In this document: in pieces, positions 6,128-18,108 of the stretch
Layout of the letters: each line of letters begins with the position of its first letter
Numbering within the stretch: the first letter of the stretch is position 1
DNA from: CAYRJD01 sp964424585
GTDB taxonomy: Bacteria > Actinomycetota > Acidimicrobiia > Acidimicrobiales > Poriferisodalaceae
Length of the DNA: 41,899 nucleotides
NCBI GenBank assembly: GCA_964424585.1
Contig: CAYRJD010000039.1
Span: forward strand, 1-41,899
Reading direction: 5' to 3'
Translations under genes and position numbers: made by a program
Notes under the pieces: model-generated
Seen by the model: the letters and a program-made list of their open reading frames with translations, nothing else
Databases searched by the model: none
What the model was told of the DNA's origin: nothing

Positions 6128-8341
6128 TCACCCGCTCCGCGTCTGAGCCGGGCAGCGGGTGCTGTCTACCGAGCAGACGTCATCGAGGTACCAGCGATTA
6201 CGCGGCAGCCACACATGCTCGAAAATGTAGTCGCGAGCGGCTCTTACGCTGATGGCGCTCCCGGTGCGGGCCTCAAAGTAGTCGCGCAGCAGCGTGACCT
6301 GCTGGTTGTGAAACGTCTCGTTCGCCTGGCTGGGCTCGCTGTCCAACCGGAAGCTGCAAAACGGACGCCCCACGTAGGTGGTGCCCTCCCAAAACCCTCT
6401 AAAACGGTATTGTACGCCCCACAGCGACCATCCGCTCGGGTTCGTGACTTCTAGTGTCGCCGTGTGGAACCGGTCACGGCCAACCAAGTCAACCCAGAGG
6501 TCGTAGTAGCGGACCGTCAGCTCAATCCACTGCTCGTGCGGCGCGAGCCGGGTCACCGCCGGGTCGTTCAACACATCACACTGCCAGATGCTCCAGTCAG
6601 TCAGCCACTCGCACGGAAACGTCTCAAAACCCCCCGGCGCCCGCCCGTTGTTCCGTTCCCTGTCTGCCATCTGAATTTTGCATGAGAGCGCGTACATGTC
6701 GTCCCACTGTCCGCGCGCCGTGTTGCGCGGCGCGCCTAAGCTCGGGTCGGGCTCGGCGTACGCCGCATAGGCGTCGGCTCGCAGCTGCTGACGCTCGTCG
6801 AACGTGGTCGTCGCGTAATCTGGCGCGCCTGGCGGCAACGGAAAGCCGTTCGGAAACCGGTCGTGCGACGTACGGCCAAGCGACAGCTCAGACCGGCGAG
6901 GATCGCCGCGCACTGCCGCCAAATCAGGCACCGGCGGCGCGAACGCGCCCGGCGGCGCCACTCCACCAGAAACCGCCAAATACGCGTCACGATGCGGCGT
7001 GTCAGCCGGATACAACTCATCAAAGCTCAACACGCCGTCGCCGTCGAGGTCTACCGTCGCCGCGAACTCAGGCAAGCCCGCCGCGCCGTCACCCGCGTCA
7101 ACACCGGCATCAACATTGTCGTCGGCCGTGTCGGGGTGGCCTTGGGCGGCGGCGACGGCGCGGGTGACGACGCTCGGCGTGATGCGCGCCGTGCCGCCGA
7201 GCGGATACAACGTGACCTGGTCGTGAACTCGACCGGCTCGGGTCAAATAGGCGGCGACGGGCTGCGGCAGGGTGCTCTGGTTGACCGCCAAAATCGGAAT
7301 CAAGTCATCGGACGGGCTGTGGCTGCCCAGGCCGGTCGCGAGCGCGGCCGCAGCAGCCACCCCGTCGACGGGCTGGCTGGCGTCGAGCAGCGCGTACTCG
7401 CCTGCCGCTGTCGGCTGGGCGGCGCAGTCTGCCATCGCTTCGGCGAGTTCGACCGAACGCGCAGCGGGGGTGGGCGCGTCGAACGCGACCGTCGCCACGC
7501 CCGCGTCGCCGAGATCCGCGAGCACCGCGCCAGCCACCTCGGCTGGCGAACCAACGATGATCGCACGCTCGATGCTCGCCTCAGCCAAGTACTTGGCGAC
7601 CGCTTCGGGCAGCGCGTCGGCGCGGGTGAACAGCAGCGGCAAGCCCATCGCGTACGCCACCGGCGCAGCGATCACTCCGTCCACCAAGCTGGTGCCAGAC
7701 ACCAGCACCGCCGCAGCACGCCCGTCGCACCACACACCTGGGTCGCCAGCGGCGCGCGCCGCGTGCACCGCGGTCTCATACCTCGTCGCACCCTCCACAC
7801 GCTCAGTGCTGGCCGCCCCAGTCGGCACCAACGCCGCCAGCTCACGCTCGGCCGCCGCGCTCACCGCGGCGGTGCCGCCGCCGATCGTCGCCGAGCTGAA
7901 ACCCCGGTCAGTGACGAACGACGCCAGCGTGTCAGGCAGCCCGCCAGCGCGAGTCAGCACCACCGTCGCGTCGCGGCTCGCCGCCAACGACACCGCCGAC
8001 ACCGCGTCAACCAAACTCTCACCCGACACCACAACCACGCTGCCAGCCGACGTGTCGCCCGCCGCGAGCGAAACCTCCGCCAGCAGCACCGCTGTTTCGT
8101 ACCGGTCGTCTCCAGCCAGCAGACGCTCGCCCTGCGCGTTCGTCGCGCCCTCAGCCACCGACGGCTGCGACGCGAACGACTGCGACACGGTCACATGTGA
8201 TCTGTGCGCGGCGGATGGCGTGCCCGCGGCAACGAGCGGCACGCTCAACGCCGCCACCACGCCGACCGCCGCAGCGAACAACCAGCGTGCCGGCCGCAGG
8301 CTGGCGCGCCAAACAACAAAGAAACGTGAAAGCAGGTTCAT
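6128..8341 (-). CDS. CWB2-repeat secreted surface protein, long form (three repeats)
   Basis: About 737 residues. The signal peptide is nearly the same as in its two paralogues (LFAAAVGVVAALSVPLVAAG). Three CWB2 units follow: GDDRYETAVLLAEV to IGGGTAAVSAAAE; VEGATRYETAVHAARAAG to IVGSPAEVAGAVLA; and a more divergent third ending LGGTARITPSVVTRAVAAA. Then come an Asp-rich spacer (HPDTADDNVDAGVDAGD), an EF-hand-like loop (DLDGDGVLSFDE) and an unrecognised Trp/Cys-rich C-terminal domain (DWSIWQCDVLND; CSVDSTRCPAQ) shared with 3239-4951. The protein is presumably anchored to the wall by the CWB2 units and displays the C-terminal domain outside the cell (inference). The start is ATG at 8341, by alignment with the paralogue at 777; the frame is open for 28 codons upstream. 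TAGGTT lies eight bases before the ATG. Confidence 0.88.
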   Translation of the reverse strand: MNLLSRFFVVWRASLRPARWLFAAAVGVVAALSVPLVAAGTPSAAHRSHVTVSQSFASQPSVAEGATNAQGERLLAGDDRYETAVLLAEVSLAAGDTSAGSVVVVSGESLVDAVSAVSLAASRDATVVLTRAGGLPDTLASFVTDRGFSSATIGGGTAAVSAAAERELAALVPTGAASTERVEGATRYETAVHAARAAGDPGVWCDGRAAAVLVSGTSLVDGVIAAPVAYAMGLPLLFTRADALPEAVAKYLAEASIERAIIVGSPAEVAGAVLADLGDAGVATVAFDAPTPAARSVELAEAMADCAAQPTAAGEYALLDASQPVDGVAAAAALATGLGSHSPSDDLIPILAVNQSTLPQPVAAYLTRAGRVHDQVTLYPLGGTARITPSVVTRAVAAAQGHPDTADDNVDAGVDAGDGAAGLPEFAATVDLDGDGVLSFDELYPADTPHRDAYLAVSGGVAPPGAFAPPVPDLAAVRGDPRRSELSLGRTSHDRFPNGFPLPPGAPDYATTTFDERQQLRADAYAAYAEPDPSLGAPRNTARGQWDDMYALSCKIQMADRERNNGRAPGGFETFPCEWLTDWSIWQCDVLNDPAVTRLAPHEQWIELTVRYYDLWVDLVGRDRFHTATLEVTNPSGWSLWGVQYRFRGFWEGTTYVGRPFCSFRLDSEPSQANETFHNQQVTLLRDYFEARTGSAISVRAARDYIFEHVWLPRNRWYLDDVCSVDSTRCPAQTRSG
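8213..8318 (-). repeat. near-identical signal-peptide DNA repeat, copy 3 of 3
   Basis: The copy in the long CWB2 gene. Similarity to copy 1 extends further, through GACTGCGACACGGTCA in the adjoining mature-protein code, so copies 1 and 3 are the closest pair. Confidence 0.7.
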
Positions 8342-8349
8342 GCGCGGCA

Positions 8350-8355
8350 AACCTA
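8350..8355 (-). promoter_or_regulatory. putative -10 element for the long CWB2 gene
   Basis: TAGGTT on the minus strand lies 8 bases before the ATG at 8341, the same position as TACCTT before the paralogue at 777. No Shine-Dalgarno is present, so a leaderless or two-base leader mRNA is predicted. The 8342-8640 interval is divergent regulatory DNA and also carries the dnaK promoter. Confidence 0.4.
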
Positions 8356-8483
8356 CCCAGCCCACAGCAGGCGGTGCTGACCGCACACTGCGTACAGCAA
8401 CGAGCAAGCCCGAGCCCGAGCCCACCTACTCGCCGCAAAACCCGTGACCGATGAGGTGGCTGGGGCACCGCGAGAACACGAGG

Positions 8484-8512
8484 TTGTGAACGCGCCGCGC
8501 ACCCGCTAGGCT
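8484..8512 (+). promoter_or_regulatory. promoter of the dnaK operon
   Basis: TTGTGA (8484-8489) and TAGGCT (8507-8512) are separated by 17 bp. They lie about 130 bases before the dnaK ATG, predicting a leader of about 120 bases. No HAIR operator (CTTGAGT-N7-ACTCAAG, the usual HspR site) and no CIRCE element is visible in 8342-8640, although an hspR gene is in the operon, so any operator here must be divergent. Confidence 0.55.
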
Positions 8513-8517
8513 CACCC

Positions 8518-8610
8518 GTGCGGGCAACGCCGCAGCAGCCAACGCCGCCAGCAGGCGACGCAGCAAAGTTGCCAAGCAACCACTCAACAAATCTCACACA
8601 GCCAACGTGA
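8518..8610 (+). CDS. possible 30-codon leader ORF in the dnaK 5' leader
   Basis: GTG at 8518 lies five bases after the -10 TAGGCT, at about the predicted transcription start, and opens a 30-codon frame ending in TGA at 8608-8610, 30 bases before dnaK. The peptide would begin MRATPQQPTPPAGDAAKLPS. Leaderless translation from this point is possible, but frames of this length occur by chance in GC-rich DNA. Its interest is its position, not its sequence. Confidence 0.25.
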   Translation: MRATPQQPTPPAGDAAKLPSNHSTNLTQPT

Positions 8611-8640
8611 GAGCCAAACCCCAACCTGAAAGGCACAGAC

Positions 8641-10484
<1,844 letters not shown>

Positions 10485-10488
<4 letters not shown>

Positions 10489-11168
10489 GCGACGCAAACC
10501 AACCAGCCGCGCAGCCAACCAGCGACGAGCCCGAAGCCGCGCCGGTCGACAACACGCCCGTCGACAACGCGCCCGTCGACGGCCCGCGCACCGTTGAAGA
10601 ACTGAGCGAGTTGCTAGAAGGCGTCACCGCCGAGCGCGACGAGCTAGACCAGAAACTGACCGAAGCACAAGAGCAAGCCAAAGAGCGCGAAGCCGAACTG
10701 GTCGATCAAGCTCAACGCGTCAGCGCCGAGCTAGCGAACTTCCGCAAGCGCAGCGCCGCCGAAAGCTCTCAACGAGCCGCCGAAGGCGTCAAGCAGCTCG
10801 CCGAGCAGCTGCTCGCGGTGCTCGACGCGTGCGATCTCGCCACCCAACACGGCGATGAGAGCGTCGATCAGATCGCCAAGCTGCTTGAGGCCAAGCTCGC
10901 CGACGTTGGCCTCGCGCGCATCGCGGCGGTCGGCGAGCCGTTCGACCCGGCCCAGCACGAAGCGTTGCGCCACGAAGGCCCTCATGACGGCCCGCAAGAA
11001 GCCGGGTCGCCCGCTGACGGGTCAACCGAGTTGTGGGTCGTGAGCCAAGAGCGAGCGGGCTACCGCTTTGGCGACCGCGTGTTGCGAGCGGCGCAGGTGA
11101 CGGTCGGCTACCAAGCACCGGGACACCAAGCACCCGCCCAGCCAGACGCGGCCGCCGAGGGCCACTAA
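10485..11168 (+). CDS. grpE: nucleotide exchange factor GrpE
   Basis: 227 residues. GrpE dimers release ADP from DnaK. The order is typical: a disordered, repetitive N-terminus (DNTPVDNAPVDGP), a long coiled coil (about residues 35-90, with ELSELLEGVTAERDELDQKL and QRVSAELANFRKRSAAE), a four-helix segment, and a C-terminal beta domain with the family pattern (GEPFDPAQHEALRHEG; AGYRFGDRVLRAAQVTV). The GTG start at 10485 overlaps the dnaK stop by four bases, implying translational coupling. The C-terminal tail is Ala/Pro/Gln-rich. Confidence 0.96.
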
Positions 11169-11186
11169 GCCGAAAGCGACGCCGAC

Positions 11187-12140
11187 GTGCCGCCGACCCA
11201 AGAGTGGTTCGACACCGACTACTACCGCGCGCTCGGCGTGTCGTCTGAGGCAACCGCCAAGGAGATCACCAAGGCCTACCGCAAGCTCGCCCGCAAGTAC
11301 CACCCTGACGCGACCGGCGGCGACGACGCACGCTTCAAAGAAATCTCCGCCGCCTACGCCGTGCTCGGCGACGAAGAAAAGCGCGTCGAATACGACGAGG
11401 TGCGTAGGCTCGGCCCGCAAGCGTTCGCACCTGGCGGGTTCGCGGGCGGCGGCACCGGCGGCTTCTCGGTGCGCGTCGAAGACATGGGCGACGCGGGCGG
11501 CTTCTTCAGCAACCTGTTCGGCTACGGCAACCGGGGCGGCGCGCGCATGCCGATGCGCGGAGTCGACGTCGAAAGCCGCCTGCACCTCAACTTCGCCGAC
11601 GCCGTCACCGGCGTCACCACGAGCGTCGCGGTCGCCGTCCCCGAGAGCGGCACCAGGCGAACCCAGGTGCGCATTCCCGCGGGCGTCGAAGACGGCCAGC
11701 GTCTGCGCATCGCAAACAAAGGCGGCGCCGGACGCAACGGCGGCCCCGCGGGCGACCTCTGGCTCAACGTCGAAGTCAGTCCCCACGAAACCTTCGGCCG
11801 CGACGGAAAAAACCTCACCATCACGGTGCCCATCACCTACCCCGAAGCCGTGCTGGGCGGCACGGTGAAGGTGCCGACGTTCGACGGCGGCCCCGTGACG
11901 CTGAAGGTGCCGCCGGGCACAAAGTCAAACACCAAGCTGCGAGTAGCGGGGCGCGGCATCGAAACCAAGCGCGGCACCGGCGACCTGATGGTGACCGTCG
12001 AGATTGCCGTGCCGACCGAGCTGTCGGCCAAAGAGCGCGAGCTGATCAGCCAGCTCGCCGAGGTCGCCGACTACGCGAGCGACGACGACGCCAACCAGCC
12101 CGACGCCAAAGCCAACGAGCGCGAAGACGTCGCCCCATGA
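11187..12140 (+). CDS. dnaJ: J-domain co-chaperone without zinc finger (DnaJ/CbpA type)
   Basis: 317 residues. It stimulates DnaK ATPase activity and delivers clients. The J domain occupies about residues 9-72 with HPD at 39-41, followed by a Gly/Phe-rich linker (FAPGGFAGGGTGGF) and two C-terminal beta domains (RIPAGVEDGQRLRIANKGGA; LKVPPGTKSNTKLRVAGRG). The four CxxCxGxG zinc-binding repeats of classical DnaJ are completely absent, so this is a class B (CbpA-like) protein in the place usually held by zinc-finger DnaJ in actinobacterial dnaK operons. The start is GTG at 11187, 18 bases after grpE. The stop overlaps the hspR start (ATGA). Confidence 0.93.
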   Translation: MPPTQEWFDTDYYRALGVSSEATAKEITKAYRKLARKYHPDATGGDDARFKEISAAYAVLGDEEKRVEYDEVRRLGPQAFAPGGFAGGGTGGFSVRVEDMGDAGGFFSNLFGYGNRGGARMPMRGVDVESRLHLNFADAVTGVTTSVAVAVPESGTRRTQVRIPAGVEDGQRLRIANKGGAGRNGGPAGDLWLNVEVSPHETFGRDGKNLTITVPITYPEAVLGGTVKVPTFDGGPVTLKVPPGTKSNTKLRVAGRGIETKRGTGDLMVTVEIAVPTELSAKERELISQLAEVADYASDDDANQPDAKANEREDVAP

Positions 12141-12513
12141 ACGACCGCGACGCGCACCAACCCGCGGCTGGCGCCGCCGTCTACGTGATCTCGGTCGCCG
12201 CCGACCTCGCGGGCGTGCACGCGCAAACGCTGCGGCTATACGAACGCCGCGGGCTCGTGCGCCCAACTCGCACCACCGGCGGCAGCCGCCGCTACAGCGA
12301 CGAAGACATCGCGCTCTTACAGCGCATCGCCGAGCTTAAAGAAGAGGGCCTAAACCTCGCCGGCATCAAGCGAGTGCTGCGCCTCGAAGCCGAGAACGCG
12401 CACCTCAAGCGCCGGCTAGCCGCATCGGCCGCACCCAACGACCGCCCGTCGCACGAACTCGTCAGAGCCAGCACCACCAGCATCGTCGCATACGAAAGGA
12501 GACGCACCCAGCC

Positions 12514-12517
<4 letters not shown>
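12137..12517 (+). CDS. hspR: MerR-family heat-shock repressor HspR
   Basis: 126 residues. In actinomycetes HspR represses the dnaK operon and clpB by binding HAIR operators, with DnaK as co-repressor. The N-terminal MerR helix-turn-helix is clear (VISVAADLAGVHAQTLRLYE, then RGLVRPTRTTGGSRRYSDED), followed by a helical segment (LNLAGIKRVLRLEAENAHLK) that probably mediates dimerisation. There is no effector domain, as usual for HspR. The gene overlaps dnaJ and clpB by four bases on each side, a tight autoregulated unit. No canonical HAIR site was found upstream of dnaK. Confidence 0.93.
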
Positions 12518-15036
<2,519 letters not shown>

Positions 15037-15067
15037 CCTCTGCTCGTAAGCGCCCCAGGGAGCGTCG

Positions 15068-16351
15068 ATGCCAGGCTCAATCGTCGTCGGAATGCAGTGG
15101 GGCGATGAAGGCAAGGGTCGCATCGTCGACATCATCGCCAAAGACTGCCAGCACGTCGTCCGCTACCAGGGCGGCCACAACGCCGGCCACACCCTCGTCG
15201 TCGACGGCGAGACGTTCGCGCTGCAGCTCATTCCTTCCGGCGTGCTGTACGAACACGTCACGCCGATCATCGGCAACGGCGTGGTTGTCAACCCGGGCGT
15301 GCTGCTCGACGAAATCGACATGCTCACGCAGCGGGGCATCGACTGCGCCAAGCTGATGGTCAGCCCGGCGGCGCACCTCGTGTTGCCGTACCACGCGCTG
15401 CTCGACGAGCTCGCCGAAGAAGCGCTCGGCAAAGGCAAAGAGCTGGGCACCACTAAGCGCGGCATCGGCCCGGCTTACGCCGACAAGATGTCGCGCGTCG
15501 GCGTGCGCGTCGAAGACCTGCTCGATGCCGAGCACCTGCGCGAGCGCCTCGCGGAAACGCTGACGTCGCGCAACCAGGTGCTCGACGCGCTGTACGGCCA
15601 CCCGCCGGTCGATCTCGACGAGCTGATGACGTGGCTGATCGACGACATCACGCCGCGCCTTGCGCCGTACGTCGGCGACACGGTCGGCTTTCTTCACGAG
15701 GCGCTGCACGCGGGCGAGCGCGTGCTGTTCGAGGGCGCGCAGGCGACGTTCCTCGACGTCGACCACGGCACCTACCCGTTTGTCACGTCGTCGAACCCGG
15801 TGGCAGGCAACGCGCTCGTCGGGTCGGGCATCGGGCCGGGCGCCATCGACCGTGTCATCGGCATCGCCAAGGCCTACGTCACCCGGGTCGGCTCGGGGCC
15901 GTTCGTCACCGAGCTAGACGGCGCGCTGGCCGACCGCTTGGTCGAGGTAGGCAACGAGTTCGGCACCAACACCGGCCGCCGGCGTCGGGTCGGTTGGTTT
16001 GACGCGGTGATGGGCCGCCAAGCCGTGCGCCTCAACGCGTGCACCGAGATTGCGCTCACCAAGCTCGACGTGTTAGACGATCTTGACGAGATCAACGTCT
16101 GCGTCGCGTATGAACTCGACGGGCGGCGCTACGACTACCTGCCCCACCTGCGGTCGATGCGCGAGGCCGCCAAGCCGATCTACGCGACGCTGCCCGGCTG
16201 GCAAACCGACCTCTCGGCGATGACCCAGCGCTCGCAGCTGCCGCGCGCCGCGCTCAACTACGTGGCGTTCATCGAGCGGCAGCTCGGCGTGCCTATCCGC
16301 TACGTGTGCGTCGGCCCGGGTCGCGAGCAGTACATCGGCTTCGCGGCCTAA
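15068..16351 (+). CDS. purA: adenylosuccinate synthetase
   Basis: 427 residues. GTP-dependent conversion of IMP and aspartate to adenylosuccinate, the first step from IMP to AMP. The P-loop GMQWGDEGKGR is at residues 8-18, with catalytic Asp and the family His in QGGHNAGHT just after. The GIGPAYADKMSR signature is at about 137-148, the substrate loop NEFGTNTGRRRRVGW in the C-terminal half, and the GTP-base motif TKLDVLDDLDEI near 335. The start is ATG at 15068, 31 bases after clpB, with GGGAG upstream, so purA could be read with the heat-shock operon or from its own promoter. Its TAA overlaps the purD ATG (TAATG). Confidence 0.97.
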   Translation: MPGSIVVGMQWGDEGKGRIVDIIAKDCQHVVRYQGGHNAGHTLVVDGETFALQLIPSGVLYEHVTPIIGNGVVVNPGVLLDEIDMLTQRGIDCAKLMVSPAAHLVLPYHALLDELAEEALGKGKELGTTKRGIGPAYADKMSRVGVRVEDLLDAEHLRERLAETLTSRNQVLDALYGHPPVDLDELMTWLIDDITPRLAPYVGDTVGFLHEALHAGERVLFEGAQATFLDVDHGTYPFVTSSNPVAGNALVGSGIGPGAIDRVIGIAKAYVTRVGSGPFVTELDGALADRLVEVGNEFGTNTGRRRRVGWFDAVMGRQAVRLNACTEIALTKLDVLDDLDEINVCVAYELDGRRYDYLPHLRSMREAAKPIYATLPGWQTDLSAMTQRSQLPRAALNYVAFIERQLGVPIRYVCVGPGREQYIGFAA

Positions 16352-17655
16352 TGGGTGGCGGGTGGGGCGACCAGGCCCGACGCGTCTGCGTCGTCGGCCC
16401 GGGCGCGCGAGAAGCCGCGCTCGCGCACCGGCTGAGCGATACGGCATCGGTCACGCGCTGGCGCGAGTCCACCGCGCAGCACCCCACGCCCGAGAGCGTC
16501 GAGGCCGACCTGTTCGTCATCGGCCCCGAGACGCATCTCGCCGACGGGCTAGCCGACCGGCTGCGCGCGAGCGGCCAGCTCGTGTTCGGGCCTGGTGCCG
16601 ACGGCGCGATGCTCGAAACCTCAAAGGCGTACATGAAAGAGGTGGTCACCCTCGCGGGTGTGCCAACGGCGGGCTTCCGCATCTTCGATGAGGTCGCCGA
16701 AGCGCAAGACTTTCTGGCGACGCTGTCGCCGCCGTATGTCGTCAAGACCGACGGCCTGGCCGGCGGCAAGGGCGTGCTGGTGACGCATTCGCTCGACGAA
16801 GCCAAAGCAGACGTGGCCGCCAAGTTGAGCGGCACATCGTTCGGCGAGGCGGGCCGCTTGGTGGTCATAGAAGAGGGTCTGGTCGGCGACGAGCTGTCGC
16901 TGTTTGCGATCTGCGACGGCACCCGCGCGCACGTCATTCCGACTGCGGCGCGCGACTACAAGCGGCTGCGCGACGGCGACGCCGGCCCCAACACCGGCGG
17001 CATGGGCACCTACTCACCGGTCGATGAGTTCAACGCTCAACACCTGGCCGCGCTGAGCGCGCTCACCATCGAGCCGACCGTCGCCGAGCTGCGTCGTCGG
17101 GGCATCGACTACCGGGGCTTTCTCTACGCGGGCTTGATGCTGACCGACGACGGCCCGAAGCTGCTGGAGTTCAACGTGCGCTTCGGCGACCCTGAGGCGC
17201 AGGTAGTCGTGCCGCGACTGCAGGGCGACTTGGCGGCGACGCTCGCCGCGGCAGCCGCGGGCGAGCTGACGCAGCCGGTGACGGTTGCCGACGACGCGAT
17301 GGTGTGCGTGACGCTGGCGGCGCCGGGCTACCCAGCCGCGCTGAGGGTCGGTCAAGCGGTGGCTGGCGTGCGCGCCGAGGCTGGCAGCGAGACCCTGCGC
17401 GTCGACGTCGACGGCGCCGTGGTGTTTCCCGCCGGCGTCAGCGTCGATGGCACCGTCCGGGTGACCGCCGGTCGCGCGCTCAGCGTCTGCGGACGCGCGC
17501 CAACCGTGGCCGACGCGCGACGCATCGCGTATGACGCGGTCGCCCAGATCAGCTTCGACGGCATGGCGTATCGCACCGACATCGCGGCGCCAGCCGAGCG
17601 CACCGCCGCACAAACCGCCGGCGAGCTAGCGGCGCCCGCAACACTGGCGCGATGA
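16351..17655 (+). CDS. purD: phosphoribosylamine-glycine ligase (GAR synthetase)
   Basis: 434 residues. ATP-dependent ligation of glycine to phosphoribosylamine, step 2 of IMP synthesis. Seen: an N-terminal Rossmann-like segment (RVCVVGPGAREAALAHRLS), the ATP-grasp loop (YVVKTDGLAGGKGVLVT), the signature region RDYKRLRDGDAGPNTGGMGT, and the Mg/ATP-binding core LLEFNVRFGDPEAQVVVPRL. The ATG at 16351 overlaps the purA stop by one base; upstream codons in the same frame are purA sequence. The N-terminus GGGWGDQAR precedes the usual start of the fold by about ten residues. Overlaps purE by four bases. Confidence 0.96.
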   Translation: MGGGWGDQARRVCVVGPGAREAALAHRLSDTASVTRWRESTAQHPTPESVEADLFVIGPETHLADGLADRLRASGQLVFGPGADGAMLETSKAYMKEVVTLAGVPTAGFRIFDEVAEAQDFLATLSPPYVVKTDGLAGGKGVLVTHSLDEAKADVAAKLSGTSFGEAGRLVVIEEGLVGDELSLFAICDGTRAHVIPTAARDYKRLRDGDAGPNTGGMGTYSPVDEFNAQHLAALSALTIEPTVAELRRRGIDYRGFLYAGLMLTDDGPKLLEFNVRFGDPEAQVVVPRLQGDLAATLAAAAAGELTQPVTVADDAMVCVTLAAPGYPAALRVGQAVAGVRAEAGSETLRVDVDGAVVFPAGVSVDGTVRVTAGRALSVCGRAPTVADARRIAYDAVAQISFDGMAYRTDIAAPAERTAAQTAGELAAPATLAR

Positions 17656-18098
17656 AGGTCGCCATCTTGATGGGTTCGCCCAACGACGCCGACCGCGTCT
17701 TTGCGGCGAGCGAGATGCTCGAACGCTTCGACGTCGAGCACGAGACGCACGTGATGAGCGCGCACCGCACTCCCGCCGACGTCGCCGCGTTCGCGAGCGG
17801 CGCGCGCGACGCAGGCTTCGGCGTCATCATCTGCGCGGCGGGCCTGGCGGCGCACCTGGCGGGCGCGGTCGCCGCGCACACCACCCTGCCGGTGATCGGC
17901 TTGCCGCTGAGCGGCGGCATCGCGGACGGGCTCGACGCGTTGTTGTCGACGGTGCAGATGCCGCGCGGCATTCCGGTGGCGACTGTCGCCGTCAACGGCG
18001 CGGCCAACGCGGCGATCTTGACGGTGGAAATCTTGGCGGTCACCTCTGACGACCTCGCCGCCAAGCTCGCCGAGTTCCGAGCGGCAGGCGCCCGCTGA
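17652..18098 (+). CDS. purE: N5-CAIR mutase or AIR carboxylase PurE
   Basis: 148 residues. PurE makes CAIR in step 6 of IMP synthesis. Seen: the N-terminal phosphate loop VAILMGSPNDADRV, HRTP (SAHRTPADV), the glycine-rich AAGLAAHLAGAVAAHTTLPV and STVQMPRGIPVATVAVNGAA. Class I enzymes have SxSD in the first loop and use N5-CAIR from PurK; here the loop is SPND, and no purK is in the window. Class II PurE uses AIR and CO2 directly, so class membership should be tested. The ATG overlaps purD (ATGA). Confidence 0.95.
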   Translation: MKVAILMGSPNDADRVFAASEMLERFDVEHETHVMSAHRTPADVAAFASGARDAGFGVIICAAGLAAHLAGAVAAHTTLPVIGLPLSGGIADGLDALLSTVQMPRGIPVATVAVNGAANAAILTVEILAVTSDDLAAKLAEFRAAGAR

Positions 18099-18108
18099 GC
18101 CCGCGCTA

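Noticed and set aside
3833..8447. Long plus-strand open frames within the CWB2 genes (3833-4942, 6863-8200, 7272-8447)
   Set aside because: They are Arg- or Ala/Ser-rich shadows of the minus-strand genes, which have signal peptides, CWB2 repeats and paralogues.
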